Shown in pieces: positions 20,802-32,712 of a DNA stretch of 64,000 nucleotides. Positions within the stretch are counted from its first letter, which is position 1. Each line of letters starts with the position of its first letter. The notes under the pieces were generated by a model. That model was not told where the DNA came from. It saw only the letters and a list, made by a program, of their open reading frames with translations, and ran no database searches. The DNA is taken from NCBI GenBank assembly GCA_026182355.1, contig JAPFBL010000318.1, positions 186,001-250,000 of the forward strand, in the 5' to 3' direction. Origin of the DNA: Hermatobates lingyangjiaoensis (taxonomy: Eukaryota; Arthropoda; Insecta; Hemiptera; Hermatobatidae). The translations under genes and the position numbers were made by a program.

Positions 20802-20819
20802 GATTTTACATTTTTAGTT

Positions 20820-22035
20820 GTATAGTCTTATATACTACAAAGAACTAAAATAAAATACAGAGTTTTAGTAAAAATGTCACCGATAGTAGGGCTGTAAAGG
20901 ATTAGAATATGGAATAAAGAATTGACAATAAAAACTCTTTCAGCAAATTATAAATACCAATTAATTATTTATATCCATATTGCCTATTATATCCATTATT
21001 GATGTAGCCCTGAAGATATTCAGAATGTTGACAAAACGTGAGATTAGGATGTTCCTTTTTGAATATTGATAGACGCTGGTCCAAACCTTGATAAAGAAAA
21101 ATAGTTTAGGATATATGTTATCGATACTAGTAGAATTTAAGGAAACTGATATATTTACAGCTTTCTCTCTCTCTCTCTCTCTCTCTCTCCCTCTCATGTT
21201 CAAATTCATAATAAATTAGACCTGTTTTTGTTAAACAGCATTTGAAAATAAAGAAGAGGAAAGAGGTAAAAAACTTTTTTTTAAAATGTCAGTTTATTCA
21301 TAGGTTTCTAGTTACAAAAGTATGCATTTTAAAGTAAAACATTTGGGACAAAAAGTTTCGACTAAATAAAATAGCATTCTAAGAACTCTTGAACGAATAC
21401 TTAATAAGTTTCTTCTGTTTACATTTTTTAAGAATTTATTATTATTTTTTCTTGTATATTTTTTATAAATATTCTTTGCATACGATTAGAAATGAGGAGG
21501 GTAAGAAGATTTTTGTGATTATTATTCTATGACTCATCCAAGAAAAAGAGAGAGAACAGAAGAAAATTGAATATTCGTTTTTTATACATTAAGTAAGTGA
21601 ATATAAAAAAAGTTTGATTGTCAGATTTGAATAAATTTATACGCTTTGATGTTCCCAGAGTCCATTATGGCGACATCTGTTTGTACATCTTTAACTCTGT
21701 AAACAAGCTATATGTTATGGATGGCTTATACAAAATTCAATATGTAAATAACCTTTCAGAGAAAAACAACTCTATCTTTTTTTTAACAATATCAGAATAT
21801 GAGAGGATTTTTATTGTAATTTATTCCAAAATAGATGTGTGTTTTTTAATGACTTTGTGATTTATACCATGTTTGGTATCTTTAACTTATAACAACCAAT
21901 AGGAGTTGATTTCTATAATAACAGTCTTAAAGTTTGCCTTAATTAATTTTGGCATCTGTTATATTGCTCACTTCAGTCATTTATTGCAACGAATGAGCAT
22001 ATTTTGGCAGTAGACTTTCTGCTAAGCATGGTTTG
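20820..22035. other. AT-rich; (CT)n at 21163-21192
   Basis: An 80-codon frame at 21618-21860 has no recognised domain and lies in low-GC DNA. No gene is claimed. Confidence 0.4.
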
Positions 22036-22039
22036 TTAT

Positions 22040-22347
22040 GGATAGGTTAGATTAGAATGCAGTTGTCTTTCCACGGAAAAACACACAAAAACCATAGAAC
22101 ACACAGAAATATATAGCTGGCCCTTTGTTAATTCACTTTTGCCTAATTCATGTATATCTTGAGTAGGAATCTTTAACTAGTACATGGCATTGTACAGGGT
22201 CGGATCGATAGCTTCACGTCTTCTCCGAAGAATGGCATGCTCAGATGTTCACCTGCCGTGTGAATAAATGATGCTAGTGTGAGTTTCAAACCTCAGATCC
22301 ACCAGTCTGGAGATAAGCATGTAACCCCCTGGGCTATCTTGGTGTCT
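22040..22347 (-). mobile_element. tRNA-SINE, tail class alpha, old copy
   Basis: Minus-strand head recognisable but mutated (TAGCCCAGGGGGTTACATGC for box A, box B region GGTTTGAAACTC). The central domain GTTAAAGATTCCTACTC and tail CAAAGGGCCA are present. On the plus strand it starts GGTTAGATTAGAATGCAG. Many substitutions indicate age. Confidence 0.75.
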
Positions 22348-22889
22348 CTGTTAAAGATGACAGAAAAGAAAAACTATTTTTCACTAAGGTTTTATTAAAT
22401 CAGTAGCCGACTTGTTTCGACTGGCCCCTACAGTAATTTTCAATTCATGTATGCAAAGGATATGTTAGAGGGTTTCTGATATAGGGGGTTGAGCAACAAC
22501 TTCTACTCAACTCAACTTTCCGCCCAACAACAGAACCCTACTAACACATATACCCTGTATCTACCGTGAAAATGACTGCTGTGACCAGTCAAAACACGTC
22601 AGCTATAAACTTAATATCCGCTCTTCTAAGGATAAAGAATACTTTGTCATCTTTAACAAATCAATTAAAAATTTATATTTGCTCTTGTTATGTATAACTT
22701 ATTATTAGGTATATATTAATTTTTTTTTGGATAACCATTTTTTCAATTCTGTCTTAACTTGGAGTTAAAAACTTTAAATAGCTTTCAGAACAGGAAAAAT
22801 AAAATATGTCTAAGGTTTTGTATACATTATGGAAAAAATGGCCCCTTTTAATTAATATCAAATATTTGTTGGTTTGTTTTATGAGGATT

Positions 22890-23227
22890 TAAACATTTAG
22901 TGCTGTTCTAGTTATTATTAGGCACCCATTTTAGTAATGGGCGAGCCACATTACCTGTTGAATCAATATAGAAAGTCCTAAATTTTGCCTAAATCAAATG
23001 TATTTAGAGTAGGGATCTTTAGCAAGTATTTGAAATCGTATAGGCTCGGTACCGACGGTATAACGTCCTTTCTGAGGGTTGACGTGCTCAGATCTATTCA
23101 TGCTGGAGGTTTATTCATATTTATTCATCTCCCACGTGAATAAGTGGCCGCGAAGGCCAGATGGGGATCGAATCTGGACGTACTAGTTCAAAAGTGAGTT
23201 TGTTAACCACTGAGCTAACCTGGCCCC
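22890..23227 (-). mobile_element. tRNA-SINE, tail class beta
   Basis: Minus head GGGGCCAGGTTAGCTCAGTG, box B GATTCGATCCCC, central domain as in the other copies, but the 3' tail is different: TGGCTCGCCCATTACTAAAA, ending near CAGCACTAA. The tail matches 35665-35760 and not the alpha copies. A 12-bp inner duplication (TTTATTCAT) lies near 23094. Confidence 0.85.
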
Positions 23228-23229
23228 AA

Positions 23230-24010
23230 ATTATCAAAATGTAAATTTACATTTGTCATTTTTTTTATATAATTGATTCTTATTTAGTTAAATGCACTTT
23301 ACAAAAAGGTGTAAGCAATTTTTCTCAGCCTAGTGCAAAAAAATTCCCTTTTGCTCTGATGGTCACCAGTTAGTTGTTAATACATTAATAACACATTCTC
23401 CTTTATTCGCATAAAGCTAAACCACTTTTTAATGACTGTAAAAAGAATTAAAGTAGGCTAAATATATTTAAGTTAATAGAACAGTAGTTAATGTTATAAT
23501 TCCATTTCTCTGCAATTGACACTCTTTATACCCAATTGACCATTACCAGATTATCAGTGGGGACCTGAAGTAATTTAGCTACAAACACAATCAGAGATAA
23601 TCCAGCCGATTTTAAAACCATAGCCTAGCTGAAACCTAAAGATTATTAAAACGGCCTACTATAATCATTACATTTTCCTAATCTTGAGGGTTTTTTAATT
23701 ATTTATTTTTAACTGATAATAAATGAATCCACATTTAAATAATTTAACCCACTGGAAATTATTAATTAAAATGATAAATGATTGTTTCAGGGTAGGAAGG
23801 TGGAAAATATTGCATTTAAATTCATGAATTTAAAAATTCTTTCCAAGGGTTAAATCATTAATTTCATGTTATAGAACGTTATCCTAAAAATAGCCTCACA
23901 TTCGGGGGTCTTATTTCTTATTGGAAGTATCAGTTCATCCAAGAATTTGTCAGCAAAAGAAATTTACATCCTTCACTTCAAACTATCAATAGTTGCTTTC
24001 TAAGAACCAT
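23230..24010. other. AT-rich DNA without recognisable gene
   Basis: No coding frame or repeat recognised. Confidence 0.45.
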
Positions 24011-24011
24011 G

Positions 24012-24016
<5 letters not shown>

Positions 24017-24063
<47 letters not shown>
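24017..24063. repeat. (TA)n microsatellite
   Basis: Pure TA run followed by the end of family D copy D3. Confidence 0.9.
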
Positions 24064-24068
<5 letters not shown>

Positions 24069-24069
24069 T

Positions 24070-24285
24070 TATTAACTATAAACTAAAGTTCATCCGTATT
24101 TAGTCAGTTCTTCAGGTTCAAATTAAACTCTCATTGCCAATGTTTCAGTTTTTATTTAAAACCTTTTTCATAGGTAGAAGTATAAATTTTGAAACAGAAA
24201 AACTAAGTGTTACATTACAAATTATTTTACAAAGAAAAGTAGCCTGTGGATTTCAACATCTGTAGTTTGAACACGTGATGCGAAA
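24070..24285 (-). mobile_element. Family D element, minus copy (D3)
   Basis: Minus-strand match to 16830-17035: TCAGTTCTTCAGGTTC, CATTGCCAATGTTTC, CTTTTTCATAGGTAGAAG and GTGTTACATTACAAATTATT on the plus strand. The short promoter-proximal part GTAGTTTGAACACG ends the similarity. Confidence 0.75.
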
Positions 24286-24289
24286 AAGA

Positions 24290-24685
24290 CGTCACTTTTT
24301 CGATGAAAATGGGATCCGAAATGGACAGATAGATATAGTTCAATGTACATAAAGAAAATTAGGGCAATTAACAAACTTACACTCTATAATTGTTATTATT
24401 TTTTCATTTTTTATTTTTTAATTATTTCATTTTTTCTAATTTAATTTCTTTATTTATTTAATATAATTTTTTTATCCTCAATTTTGTTTTATTTTATCTT
24501 AGCTTAGTCCATACTTTTATTTATGTATCCATAAAAGGGTTCTTCCCGTCTGTCCAATATATATTTGATTACAATCAATACATTTTATTTTATATACTCC
24601 ACTTTTTTCATATATTAATTACATTTTCGATTGAGCAAGTTAATATTTGACTTATTGAATTATTAGTTTTAAATCAGTAGGTTAG
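24290..24685. other. No gene recognised
   Basis: T-rich low-complexity DNA. Confidence 0.45.
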
Positions 24686-24689
24686 TTAG

Positions 24690-24820
24690 TTCCGATTGAA
24701 GATGGACAACGTCCGAAAGCGCTCTAACGACTCCAACATCATCGTACGAGGTATGACGGTATGCCATATTAATAATATAAATCATACGAACCTCAGTGAT
24801 AATAATAATATGCATGTATA
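24690..24820 (+). repeat. Family H repeat, copy 2, with compact ribozyme-like hairpin
   Basis: At 24696-24724: TTGAAGA, one extra base, perfect stem GGAC-AAC-GTCC, GAA, self-complementary AGCGCT, C. Helix I is not clear. Downstream CGTACGAGGTATGACGG and AACCTCAGTGATAA match the other H copies. Confidence 0.55.
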
Positions 24821-25310
24821 GATTTTATAGTTTACTAGTTGATGAAGAAGAGTGGTTTCTTTTTATATAGTGCCATTGAGGTACAGCTAAGCTTAAGAAA
24901 ATTATGAAACAAAAAATAAAATATACTACATACATACAAATTATATTTCAGGGAAAAGACTAAGCAGAACTATGAATTATTATATTATAAAAATTTATGT
25001 ATAATTCAGAAGTTAAACTTGAATTTGGTTTATGATATTTAATGCTGTTCTACGATCTCGTATGTTAATCTCGTATGTTAACAAGTCAGAAGTATTTTTT
25101 TATTTTTTTTTGCATAGTCACAACAACGTAAATGTAACATTACCAGTGACAATAATGAAAGAGATATATACATTACACATGGAGGCAGGAGGGAAGAAAT
25201 AATCCAGTAATTATACTTCCTGGCGTGAAAGATAAGTTATGAAACTTAGAGTAAATTTATGTCACTAGAGTAATTTACATCATTAAGTCTCTTGGACACT
25301 TTTTCTTCAG

Positions 25311-25620
25311 GTGCCTTTGAAGATTTCCTAAGATATTTGTTGAGGAGATGTTTAGGACTAAGGGATTATTATTGCTAAAAAGATTTTTGTGGAATGCTTT
25401 GTAGCGAGATATTGCCAATTAATTGAACTGTTGAAATCCTGGGTTCTGAATAGATTGTTTGATTTGGTATGTACAAAGGACAATGAAGAATTTTTCTAAG
25501 AATTTTTGACTGAAGAGCTTGTATCCTCTGGTCATTGCTAAACTTTGTTACTTCCCATATTTCAATACCGTAAGTCCAAATAGGCATAATCATAGATTTA
25601 TACAGTAATAATTTATTGAC
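25311..25620 (-). pseudogene. Jockey-like non-LTR retrotransposon, C-terminal fragment
   Basis: The minus frame reads LYKSMIMPIWTYGIEIWE, then QRIQALQSKILRKIL, the region that follows the reverse transcriptase fingers and palm in Jockey-clade proteins (pattern LYK...P.WTYG...W......I...Q...LR). Only about 75 codons are open and the sequence upstream and downstream is full of stops, so this is a 5'-truncated dead copy. A second fragment is at 41006-41660. The RT catalytic motifs are not in the retained part. Confidence 0.8.
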
Positions 25621-25769
25621 TTATAATTGACTGAATTTAATTAAATGAATTTATTGACATTTAATTCGACTCCCAGTCGTGGTATTTACCAGTTGAATAT
25701 AATGCTACTTGGACGAGTGTTAGGACTTTGCCTGACTTTACCCTGATTTAAATTCATTTCTTTTTTAAT

Positions 25770-26680
25770 CACAGTAAAAAGAAATGTTTCAATTTTTTTT
25801 ATAAATTTTTCATTTGAAAATATTACAACTTAATATTGTTTAAAAATTAATGTTCTGAATAAACAAAATGAAAGTTGATTGCTCAAGAACCATTATATTA
25901 ATTAATTTCAAAAATCTCTTACTTTTTTTTTGCAAAAAAAAATGTTTCATATTTAAAAAAATAACTAAAAAGAAAATGAAATCCATTATAATCACCAATT
26001 ACATTTTTCATTAATTTTGTAAATAATTTAAAAGTTGAATAAGTTATTAACTCAAGCTGCCTTTTTATTTTAAACCAAAATATGACATTTTTAAGTGATT
26101 GCTACTTTTATTTATTAGGTAATTTTTTAAATTTATTATTTTTTTCAATTTGTTTGATGCTTTTCATTTTTATATTTTACTTTAATTAGTTTTGTAAATG
26201 TTTATCAGTTGTAAATATTTTTAAAATGATTGTTACTTTATTGATGTCTACAAAACAATAACTTTATAATATTTAACAAATTGTTATTGAGTTTCAAGTT
26301 TGTTTAAAAAATATAATAATGATATTTTACTTGGTAAATTAGGAATGGACAATGGATTTTTCAGCGCCCATAAGGGAACGCCATAATTAGCAGTTCAGGA
26401 ACAGAGAAGCGCTACTGCTTAGTTATGATAGTGTTGATTTTTGTTAAGGGCAGTATATATATAGTGTCAAGAAAGGGAAACTTGTCTGGACGGTTACTTT
26501 GTGAAGTGGTTTTGTTTGAACATCATTTTGGGGCATATTAAGGAAAAGCGAGGTCTGATTAAAGAGATTGTTTCTTGTCTTTAGTATTGAAGAGATTATG
26601 GATTCAAATGTTTGGAAATGGCCCTAGAAATTTCATGTAGAGGATTACAAATTTTATGGAATAAGGATATAATTTTAGAG
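25770..26680. other. AT-rich DNA, then an unassigned mixed stretch
   Basis: 25770-26340 is very AT-rich. 26340-26680 is less so and lies immediately upstream of a hAT-like end, but I recognise nothing in it. Confidence 0.4.
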
Positions 26681-26684
26681 CGGG

Positions 26685-27118
26685 GGTGGGCAACCTCTGG
26701 CACGCTTGCCAAACTTGGCACGCTGATGACTTGTCTTTGACCAACAAGAGCACATGTTACCCTAAGCAAGACAAAGAAAAACTACTTTCCTTGGGGTATA
26801 AGCTTTCATGCCATGACAGTATATGTACGTCCTGGTGGTGAAGAGGTTTAAGCTCTACGAAGCTAAAGAGGTCTCAAGAAAAAGAGTTGATCTTGTTGCT
26901 ATGGTTACCTTCTTTTTTTAAAAGGTTAAATAATTTTTTTCCTGTTTTTTTGGACTATGTTTATTGCACTGAGGTAATTTATTATTTTATTGTTTAAAAA
27001 GTTTTTAAGAGATACCAAATATGTACTAAAAAAAAAAAAAATGGCTGGCACGTGGAAGAAGTTCCTGTCAGAGACTTGGCTGCTTTTGGCACGCACTCTC
27101 AGAAAAGGCACTTATTTC
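26685..27118. mobile_element. hAT-like non-autonomous element, probable
   Basis: Starts GGGGTGGGCAACCTCTGGCACGC, shown in part as GGGGTGGGCAACC, resembling hAT-type ends. GGCACGC words recur near the other side (GGCTGGCACGTGG at 27040, TTTTGGCACGCACTCTC at 27086). The expected complementary terminal inverted repeat is not intact and no clear 8-bp target duplication is visible. Confidence 0.35.
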
Positions 27119-27119
27119 C

Positions 27120-27505
27120 ACTTGTATTTATTTCATATATATCAGATGTACAAATGATAATACAAAATAATAAAACATAAAATAACAAAAAATATATACA
27201 TTAAAATAACATAATAATAAAAGTAATAATATTGATATAGGAGTATTTTGGTGTTTATTTTCTTTTATTTTAAATTACCATTTATACAATTTTAGTTTTA
27301 ACTTATACTTTATTCTAATCAACTTCATTATTATTATTTAAGTATTTAATATTTATATTCTCGGATTTTCTTTAGTTGTATTTATTTTCTTCTTAATATT
27401 TGTCATTATTATTATTATTATTATTTCCTCATTTACTTCAGTTTCATTTATTATTTCTCAGCTCCTCAGTTACTCATAGTTTATTTTCCTTACTTGACTC
27501 TGCCC
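27120..27505. other. AT-rich DNA, no gene
   Basis: Includes short (ATT)n at about 27406-27424. Nothing else recognised. Confidence 0.45.
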
Positions 27506-27509
27506 GGGC

Positions 27510-27612
27510 ACGCTTGTGACAACCGTCGCTTCGCAAGTATGCTGGATGTCCCTATCTCTACTCTCCTGATAACGGTTCAACCGAAAATTAGTGACTGTCC
27601 GTGTGTTTATAT
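27510..27612 (+). repeat. Family C solo element (C4)
   Basis: CCGTCGCTTCGCAAGTATGC, CTATCTCTACTCTCCTGATA, ACGGTTCAACCGAAAATTAG, then GTGACTGTC. Core mutated to CTGATAA. No fold-back partner and no adjacent (TA)n. Confidence 0.65.
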
Positions 27613-27619
27613 CTTTACA

Positions 27620-28205
27620 AAGTAGTTAAATGATTGAAAAGCCAATTCTTCAAGTGAATCATAAAACTAACTAAAAGTCTGTTATAAAACTTAACACAGA
27701 TTAATTGTAGCTGACTTCTAGCTAATTAGAGTTAATTTTACAATAAACCAGCACTTATGTTTAAATTAAAAGTTTTGAAGAAAATTTTAATGACAAAGAT
27801 TTAGATTAACTAGAAATTAGGAAAACAAGGGTAGAAGATTTCAAACGAATTTACCAAAACTTTGTAAAGTTAGGAGTCAGAAAAGGTCTTTCACAAGGGC
27901 TTCGCCTCTTTTAGATTTAATTTCAAACAAATTAATTCAATTCAAAAAAAAAAAAAACAAAACACCACTGAGTACTCCAGTTTTAACTCTTTGTGTGACT
28001 TTTTATTAGTAAACACTGTAATTAAACTGAAAACTTACATGAATTTATCAATTTTATGAATTTAGAAACAATATAAAACCTTTCAAGAAATTTATCATTT
28101 AAGCCTAAAAAATTATTATTTTTACTGATTATTATTATTATTTTAACTATTTTGTTTCTATAAATCTGCTTTTCTATTTCATTCCCTCTCTCCTTCTTTG
28201 TGTCC
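27620..28205. other. AT-rich DNA, no gene
   Basis: No coding signal recognised. Confidence 0.45.
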
Positions 28206-28227
28206 CTTGCCTGTTTACATCAGTTGT

Positions 28228-28543
28228 TAGGTTGCAGTGGCAGTTCCACAAAGGAACACACGTAGGCCGAGCATTGGCCCTTTGTGATACCACACAATGA
28301 AGATTTATTCTACAGTGGGAGTACTAAATTTTGCCTAACTCAAATGTATTTAGAGTAGGGATCTTTAACGAGTACCTGACATCGTACAGACTCGGGACCG
28401 ACGGTTTAACGCCCTTCTCCGAGGGACGACGCGCTCAGATTTATTCACCTCCCGCGTGAATAAATCGAGGGCCAGGTGAGGATCGAACCCCGGTCCTGTC
28501 AGTTTAGAGGAGAGCACGTAACCACTGAGCTAGCCTGGCCCCC
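28228..28543 (-). mobile_element. tRNA-derived SINE, tail class alpha, with target duplication
   Basis: Nearly identical to 10593-10916 over its whole length, including GGGGCCAGGCTAGCTCAGTG, GGTTCGATCC and the tail CAAAGGGCCAATGCTCGG. It is flanked by a perfect 14-bp duplication TTTACATCAGTTGT (28214-28227 and 28544-28557). On the minus strand it ends CAACCTAA with only one tail unit. Confidence 0.93.
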
Positions 28544-28559
28544 TTTACATCAGTTGTGT

Positions 28560-28920
28560 GCCTCGACCTTTCAGTCAAGTTCGGTTTTCAAGTTGACGTC
28601 TTAAACTGCAGCACTTTCACTGCTACAATATCTTCCATTCCCAATCCATGGATTCTTTCTCATTCCCACTTTTACTATCACTCATTTCTTTTTCTCCGTC
28701 TCTTTCTCACTCCATATATATTTACATATATGTTTGTCCAAATCTATCTCTCATTACGTATACCTTTTCCTCTTTCCATTCTTTTTGTATCTCCATTCCC
28801 TTTTACTCTCTCCTTCTTATAGTTCCTTTATCATTTTCCCGCATCAGTCTCTCGTTTGTATTTCCCTCTACATACCACTTTCCTTCTCATAAGAACATAT
28901 TACTATTATTTGGTTGATTC
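28560..28920. repeat. Pyrimidine-rich tract
   Basis: C/T-rich low-complexity sequence with repeated TCTCTT, TTTCTC and TTCCCTTT words, producing overlapping Ser/Phe/Leu/Pro-rich open frames in two registers that I do not consider genes. Confidence 0.6.
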
Positions 28921-30845
28921 TAATTTTACATATATAGAGATAATTTGGAATAAAATTCAATTATTTTTGAGGGTGATTTGATATAAATTTTGGACAATTC
29001 CAAGTTAAAATAAAATAAGGGTAATTTAAAATAGTTACTCTGATATAACATAATGTGCTAATATTTCTTTAATTCCAGTTATTATGGATATAAATAGAGA
29101 AAGCAATCCTAAGAGACACTCGAATAATAAGATTTGTATATGAAGATCCAAGTTCATTTATTGCTTCCAAAAGCCGATTACAGCCGTCATTCCTTGTAAT
29201 TGGGATTTTGATTAATAAATATCTGGGTGATTGGAAAAGAGACAAGAAATGAAATTTGTGATTTTCCTCAATCTTGTTTAGGAAAGGGAAAACTTTGAGT
29301 GAATTGAAGGCAAGAGACCCTACCAACTATTCACCCCAAATACTAATCTCGATCATCCCTCTCCTTCCAACCCCTCCACAGACCTCTTCAACCAAATTGA
29401 GATCCATTTCTCTTTCACCAAAATGCAACAAGTCATTCAGATATTTTCCTCAAATCATGTTTTTAGAGATCTCCTCAATCACTTCTCTTCATAGCCCTTT
29501 TTTTTTCTTTTTTTTTTAATAATATGTTAACTTTTTTTTCCTTAAGAAAGAAATTGCTATATTGAATCATTTTTTCAAGTTATAATACTTTAGTATAATG
29601 ACTAAAGGAGTAGCAGAGTTAGATATAGACTACGATTGAAACTCAACCAAAAATTGAAAAATGATCAATTCAATTCTCTATACAAGTGGTCTATAATGAA
29701 AATTTATGAATTTCTGTTTAAAACAACGGGAAATATAAAACCAAAAGAGGTAAATATTAAATTGATGCCACTTGTCTAGTTTGTTTTTAAGAAAATATTG
29801 TTATAACCTCCGAGTTCAATACAAGAAGAACTCCGATTTATCAGAAGTAAACTTTTGTTTAAAATTGATATAACATACAATTTTTAATCCTGGTAAGTCA
29901 TATGTTAATATATTAATTGCATAAATTTTTAAATAAATTTTTCTATTTACAGTAAAAATGACTTATAAATTTTGATTTAATTATTATATTTATGTTATTT
30001 TACTTGAATAGTAGGAAACACAAATTTAGCACATTCTATAAGTTTATAAATAATATTTATATATTATATGTAATATATAATTATAATTGAAAAATGATCA
30101 ATTCAATTCTCTATACAAGTGGTCTATAATGAAAATTTGAATTATAATATATATTATAGTATCAAATAGCTAGTATTTGAAATTTTTTCAAAATTTCATC
30201 ATTTCAATTTCATGACTCTGTTTGGTTTGTTCTTATAATAATACTAGACTTCCCGTGACCCTTTGTGTAACTCAGAAATTATAACAATAGGTATTGAAAT
30301 TAATTCACTGAATATGATTGACAGGGATGACTTTAATTATTGTTCCTTGTTATTAAGGCAATGAAACAGATACTTATATAGCCCAAGCTTTTGATATAAT
30401 ACTCTGAACATGATACAGGATATGTACACAGTTGTGTATTTAGCAAAATAAAAATCATCAAATATATTTAAAACAAACAAAACTTGAAAATTGAAATATT
30501 CAATTTATTTACCTATCCTAGAATAACATTAATCAAAGGAACATTCGTATTTTATCTACAGTTGTGCTCAAGTTTGTTTCTAAAATTATTCATTTTTAAC
30601 CTCTAATGTAATAGTTTATTATATATTCTAGGCTAACCTGACCCCGTAATGAGAAATATTATTAAATAATATTGTAGAAGTCAAGGTGAGTACGCAAGCC
30701 ATTGGGCTACCGTGACCCCCTAATACGATTTGTTATTATGTAATATAACTACAACAAAGCTAATCAAAACAAAAGTAAGTATTATAATAATTTCAGGTCT
30801 TTATCTTTACGGTAAACAGGTGAAAAAACAAACAAACAACTTTAT
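28921..30845. other. AT-rich DNA containing a 53-bp exact duplication
   Basis: No gene recognised. The 53 bases at 29653-29705 (starting ATTGAAAAATGATCAATTC) recur exactly at 30086-30138. A decayed SINE-head-like phrase lies at about 30665-30722. Poly-T occurs at 29500-29517. Confidence 0.45.
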
Positions 30846-30848
30846 ATA

Positions 30849-31785
30849 CGAGGGTCGTCCAGAAAATAAGTTCCGTTTTGGTCTGTAGGGCGGTAGGAGT
30901 GGTTTTTGCCAAATCCGGCAACACCGCTCGAAAGAGGAGAGGTGGGGGAATAGAATGAGAGGTGGGGGACCTCAGTCGGTCAATTACCAACGTCAGGGCA
31001 GGTAGTTGAAATGGAGCCCTCCATGTCACGTCCCGCCACCTCGATCCCCGTTCCTCTCGAGTTGTTTTGCGCGGAGTGATTCAATTTCTTTATGCACAGG
31101 GTTTCAAATCAGTTCAAATTCACGAACAGCTCATTTCTGTTTATGGAGAAGGTGTAATGAGTGAATCAATGGTGAGGAGATGGGTACGTGAATTTAAGGG
31201 CGAGACATTCAGCTCTCTAGGGACCCACCGGGCGGAAACTTTCCGAAAGTCAAGTTTTTCCGAGACGATCTCATGGATGAGGGATCGTGAGATGTCTGGG
31301 AAACTCAGGTGGAGTTCATCCAGGGTTGAACGACGATCTTTGCGAATTGCATTGTCGATTTCTGCGACAATTTCGTCCGTCACAACTGAGGGTCTGCCTC
31401 TCCCACTTTCATCCTCAAGTGAATGTCTTCCCGCCTTAAATTCACGTACCCATCTCCTCACCATTGATTCACTCATTACACCTTCTCCATAAACAGAAAT
31501 CTGCTGTTCGTGAATTTGAACTGATTTGAAACCCTGTGCATAAAGAAATTGAATCACTCCGCGCAAAACAACTCGAGAGGGAACGGGGATCGAGGTGGCG
31601 GGACGTGACATGGAGGGCTCCATTTCAACTACCTGCCCTGACGTTGGTAATTGACCGACTGAGGTCCCCCACCTCTCATTCTATTCCCCCACCTCTCCTC
31701 TTTCGAGCGGTGTTGCCGGATTTGGCAAAAACCACTCCTACCGCCCTACAGACCAAAACGGAACTTATTTTCTGGACGACCCTCG
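30849..31785. mobile_element. Mariner element rearranged into a fold-back
   Basis: Both ends carry CGAGGGTCGTCCAGAAAATA as terminal inverted repeat, each bordered by TA, the canonical mariner target. Unusually the complementarity extends about 360 bp into each end (30849-31212 with about 31425-31785), so both ends carry the transposase 5' region. Only 31213-31424 is single-copy. The catalytic DDD domain is absent. This is a non-autonomous derivative that a transposase acting on these ends could still mobilise. Confidence 0.88.
31213..31623 (-). pseudogene. Mariner transposase, N-terminal half only
   Basis: The minus frame starts MEPSMSRPATSI and continues through RGVIQFLYAQGFKSVQIHEQ, the first helix-turn-helix, WVREFKAGRHSLEDESGRGRP with the second DNA-binding helices, and IVSEKLDFRKVSARWVPREL, the conserved mariner linker block (KVSARWVP). 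At about residue 138 of a usual length near 340 the frame enters the inverted copy of its own 5' end, so no D,D34D catalytic residues exist. It may encode a DNA-binding fragment if transcribed. Confidence 0.85.
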
Positions 31786-31789
31786 TATA

Positions 31790-32132
31790 TAGATGAGATA
31801 TTTAAATAACCATATCATACTAATTATTATATTGTAGCAATGACAGAAATTGGTTTTCAACATAATGAAATGCGTAAATATGTGACTATTAATACCAAAG
31901 ACTATTCACTGGAGAGCGACAAAAGATAGACGAAGTTTGCATATTAATACGAACTGTCCTGAATGCCTTGCTAGTAGCAACTTGTTTGAGTCCACTTGTC
32001 TCTTGCATAAGCTATTCTGCCTTCACTGACATCTCTTTGGCGATAATTCAAAGTGTCTCTGCGGTTGACTCATACAACAAACTCAACTGATTCAATCTAA
32101 ATATATTTAGATATATTTTAGATTATATAGTA

Positions 32133-32135
<3 letters not shown>
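31790..32135. other. No gene recognised
   Basis: Unremarkable AT-rich DNA. Confidence 0.45.

Positions 32136-32136
<1 letters not shown>

Positions 32137-32221
<85 letters not shown>
32137..32221. repeat. (TA)n-(TG)n compound microsatellite
   Basis: About 32 bp of TA passing directly into about 52 bp of TG. Confidence 0.92.
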
Positions 32222-32224
<3 letters not shown>

Positions 32225-32374
32225 ACTTTAAATTACACAAAGCACGACATAGAAAAAAGAATAAAAAGAACACTTACAGAATTCAATATTTCGAACTGTT
32301 GTTCGTCATCCGGAGAAGACTAGAAGAGAGGACGAAGTGAGAGAGATCTCCCCACGTCGAAGAACGGAGCGCGA

Positions 32375-32378
<4 letters not shown>
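32225..32378 (-). repeat. Hammerhead-like element between two microsatellites
   Basis: The minus strand runs GCGCTCCGTTCTTCGACGTG, CTTCTCCGGATGACG, then the motif (32281-32318), then T-rich AAGTGTTCTTTTTATTC. The core is CGGATGA (one change), hairpin GAAC-AACA-GTTC perfect, GAA, ATAT, T. Layout as at 14625 and 59820. Confidence 0.45.

Positions 32379-32420
<42 letters not shown>
32379..32420. repeat. (TA)n microsatellite
   Basis: Pure TA run joining the previous element to a family B fold-back. Confidence 0.9.
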
Positions 32421-32427
<7 letters not shown>

Positions 32428-32712
32428 GAAACGGTCCAGCGGACTTTTTGAAATAAAATAAATTCAAAACGAAGGAAACACACAGAAAGACACAAACATA
32501 ACTCACATCCATATTTCGACCATCGTCGTCATCAGGAGGTGTGAAGAGCGAAGAGTCCCGCAGGAAGACAGGGCGGCGACTCTGTCTTCCTGCGGGACTC
32601 TTCGCTCTTCGCTCTTCACATCTCCTGATGACGACGATGGTCGAATTATTGATTTGAGTTATGTCTGTGTCTTTCTGTGTGTTTCCTTCGTTTTGAATTT
32701 ATTTTATATATA
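32421..32712. mobile_element. Family B fold-back element (B2)
   Basis: Begins AATTAAAAGAAACGGTCCAG, the inverted family B flank also seen at 1058-1090. Arms TTCAAAACGAAGGAAACACA and the complement at 32672-32698 enclose two hammerhead-like blocks head to head (32503-32542 minus; 32618-32660 plus). Centre near 32577 with GTCCCGCAGGAAGACAG/CTGTCTTCCTGCGGGAC pairing. (TA)n follows. Confidence 0.78.
32503..32542 (-). ncRNA. Hammerhead-like motif, family B, minus strand
   Basis: On the minus strand: CACCTC, core CTGATGA, extra C, hairpin GAC-GATG-GTC, GAA, ATAT, then G at the cleavage position, where a non-G base is required, then GATGTG. Helix I (CACCTC/GATGTG) pairs well with one mismatch. The G predicts inactivity. 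Confidence 0.4.

Noticed and set aside
28556..28917. Two overlapping Ser/Phe/Leu-rich proteins
   Set aside because: Produced by a pyrimidine-rich low-complexity tract in two registers; no start context or domain.
30665..30722. Additional SINE head
   Set aside because: Only GGGCTACCGTGACCCC-like similarity on the plus strand without box B or centre; too short to call.
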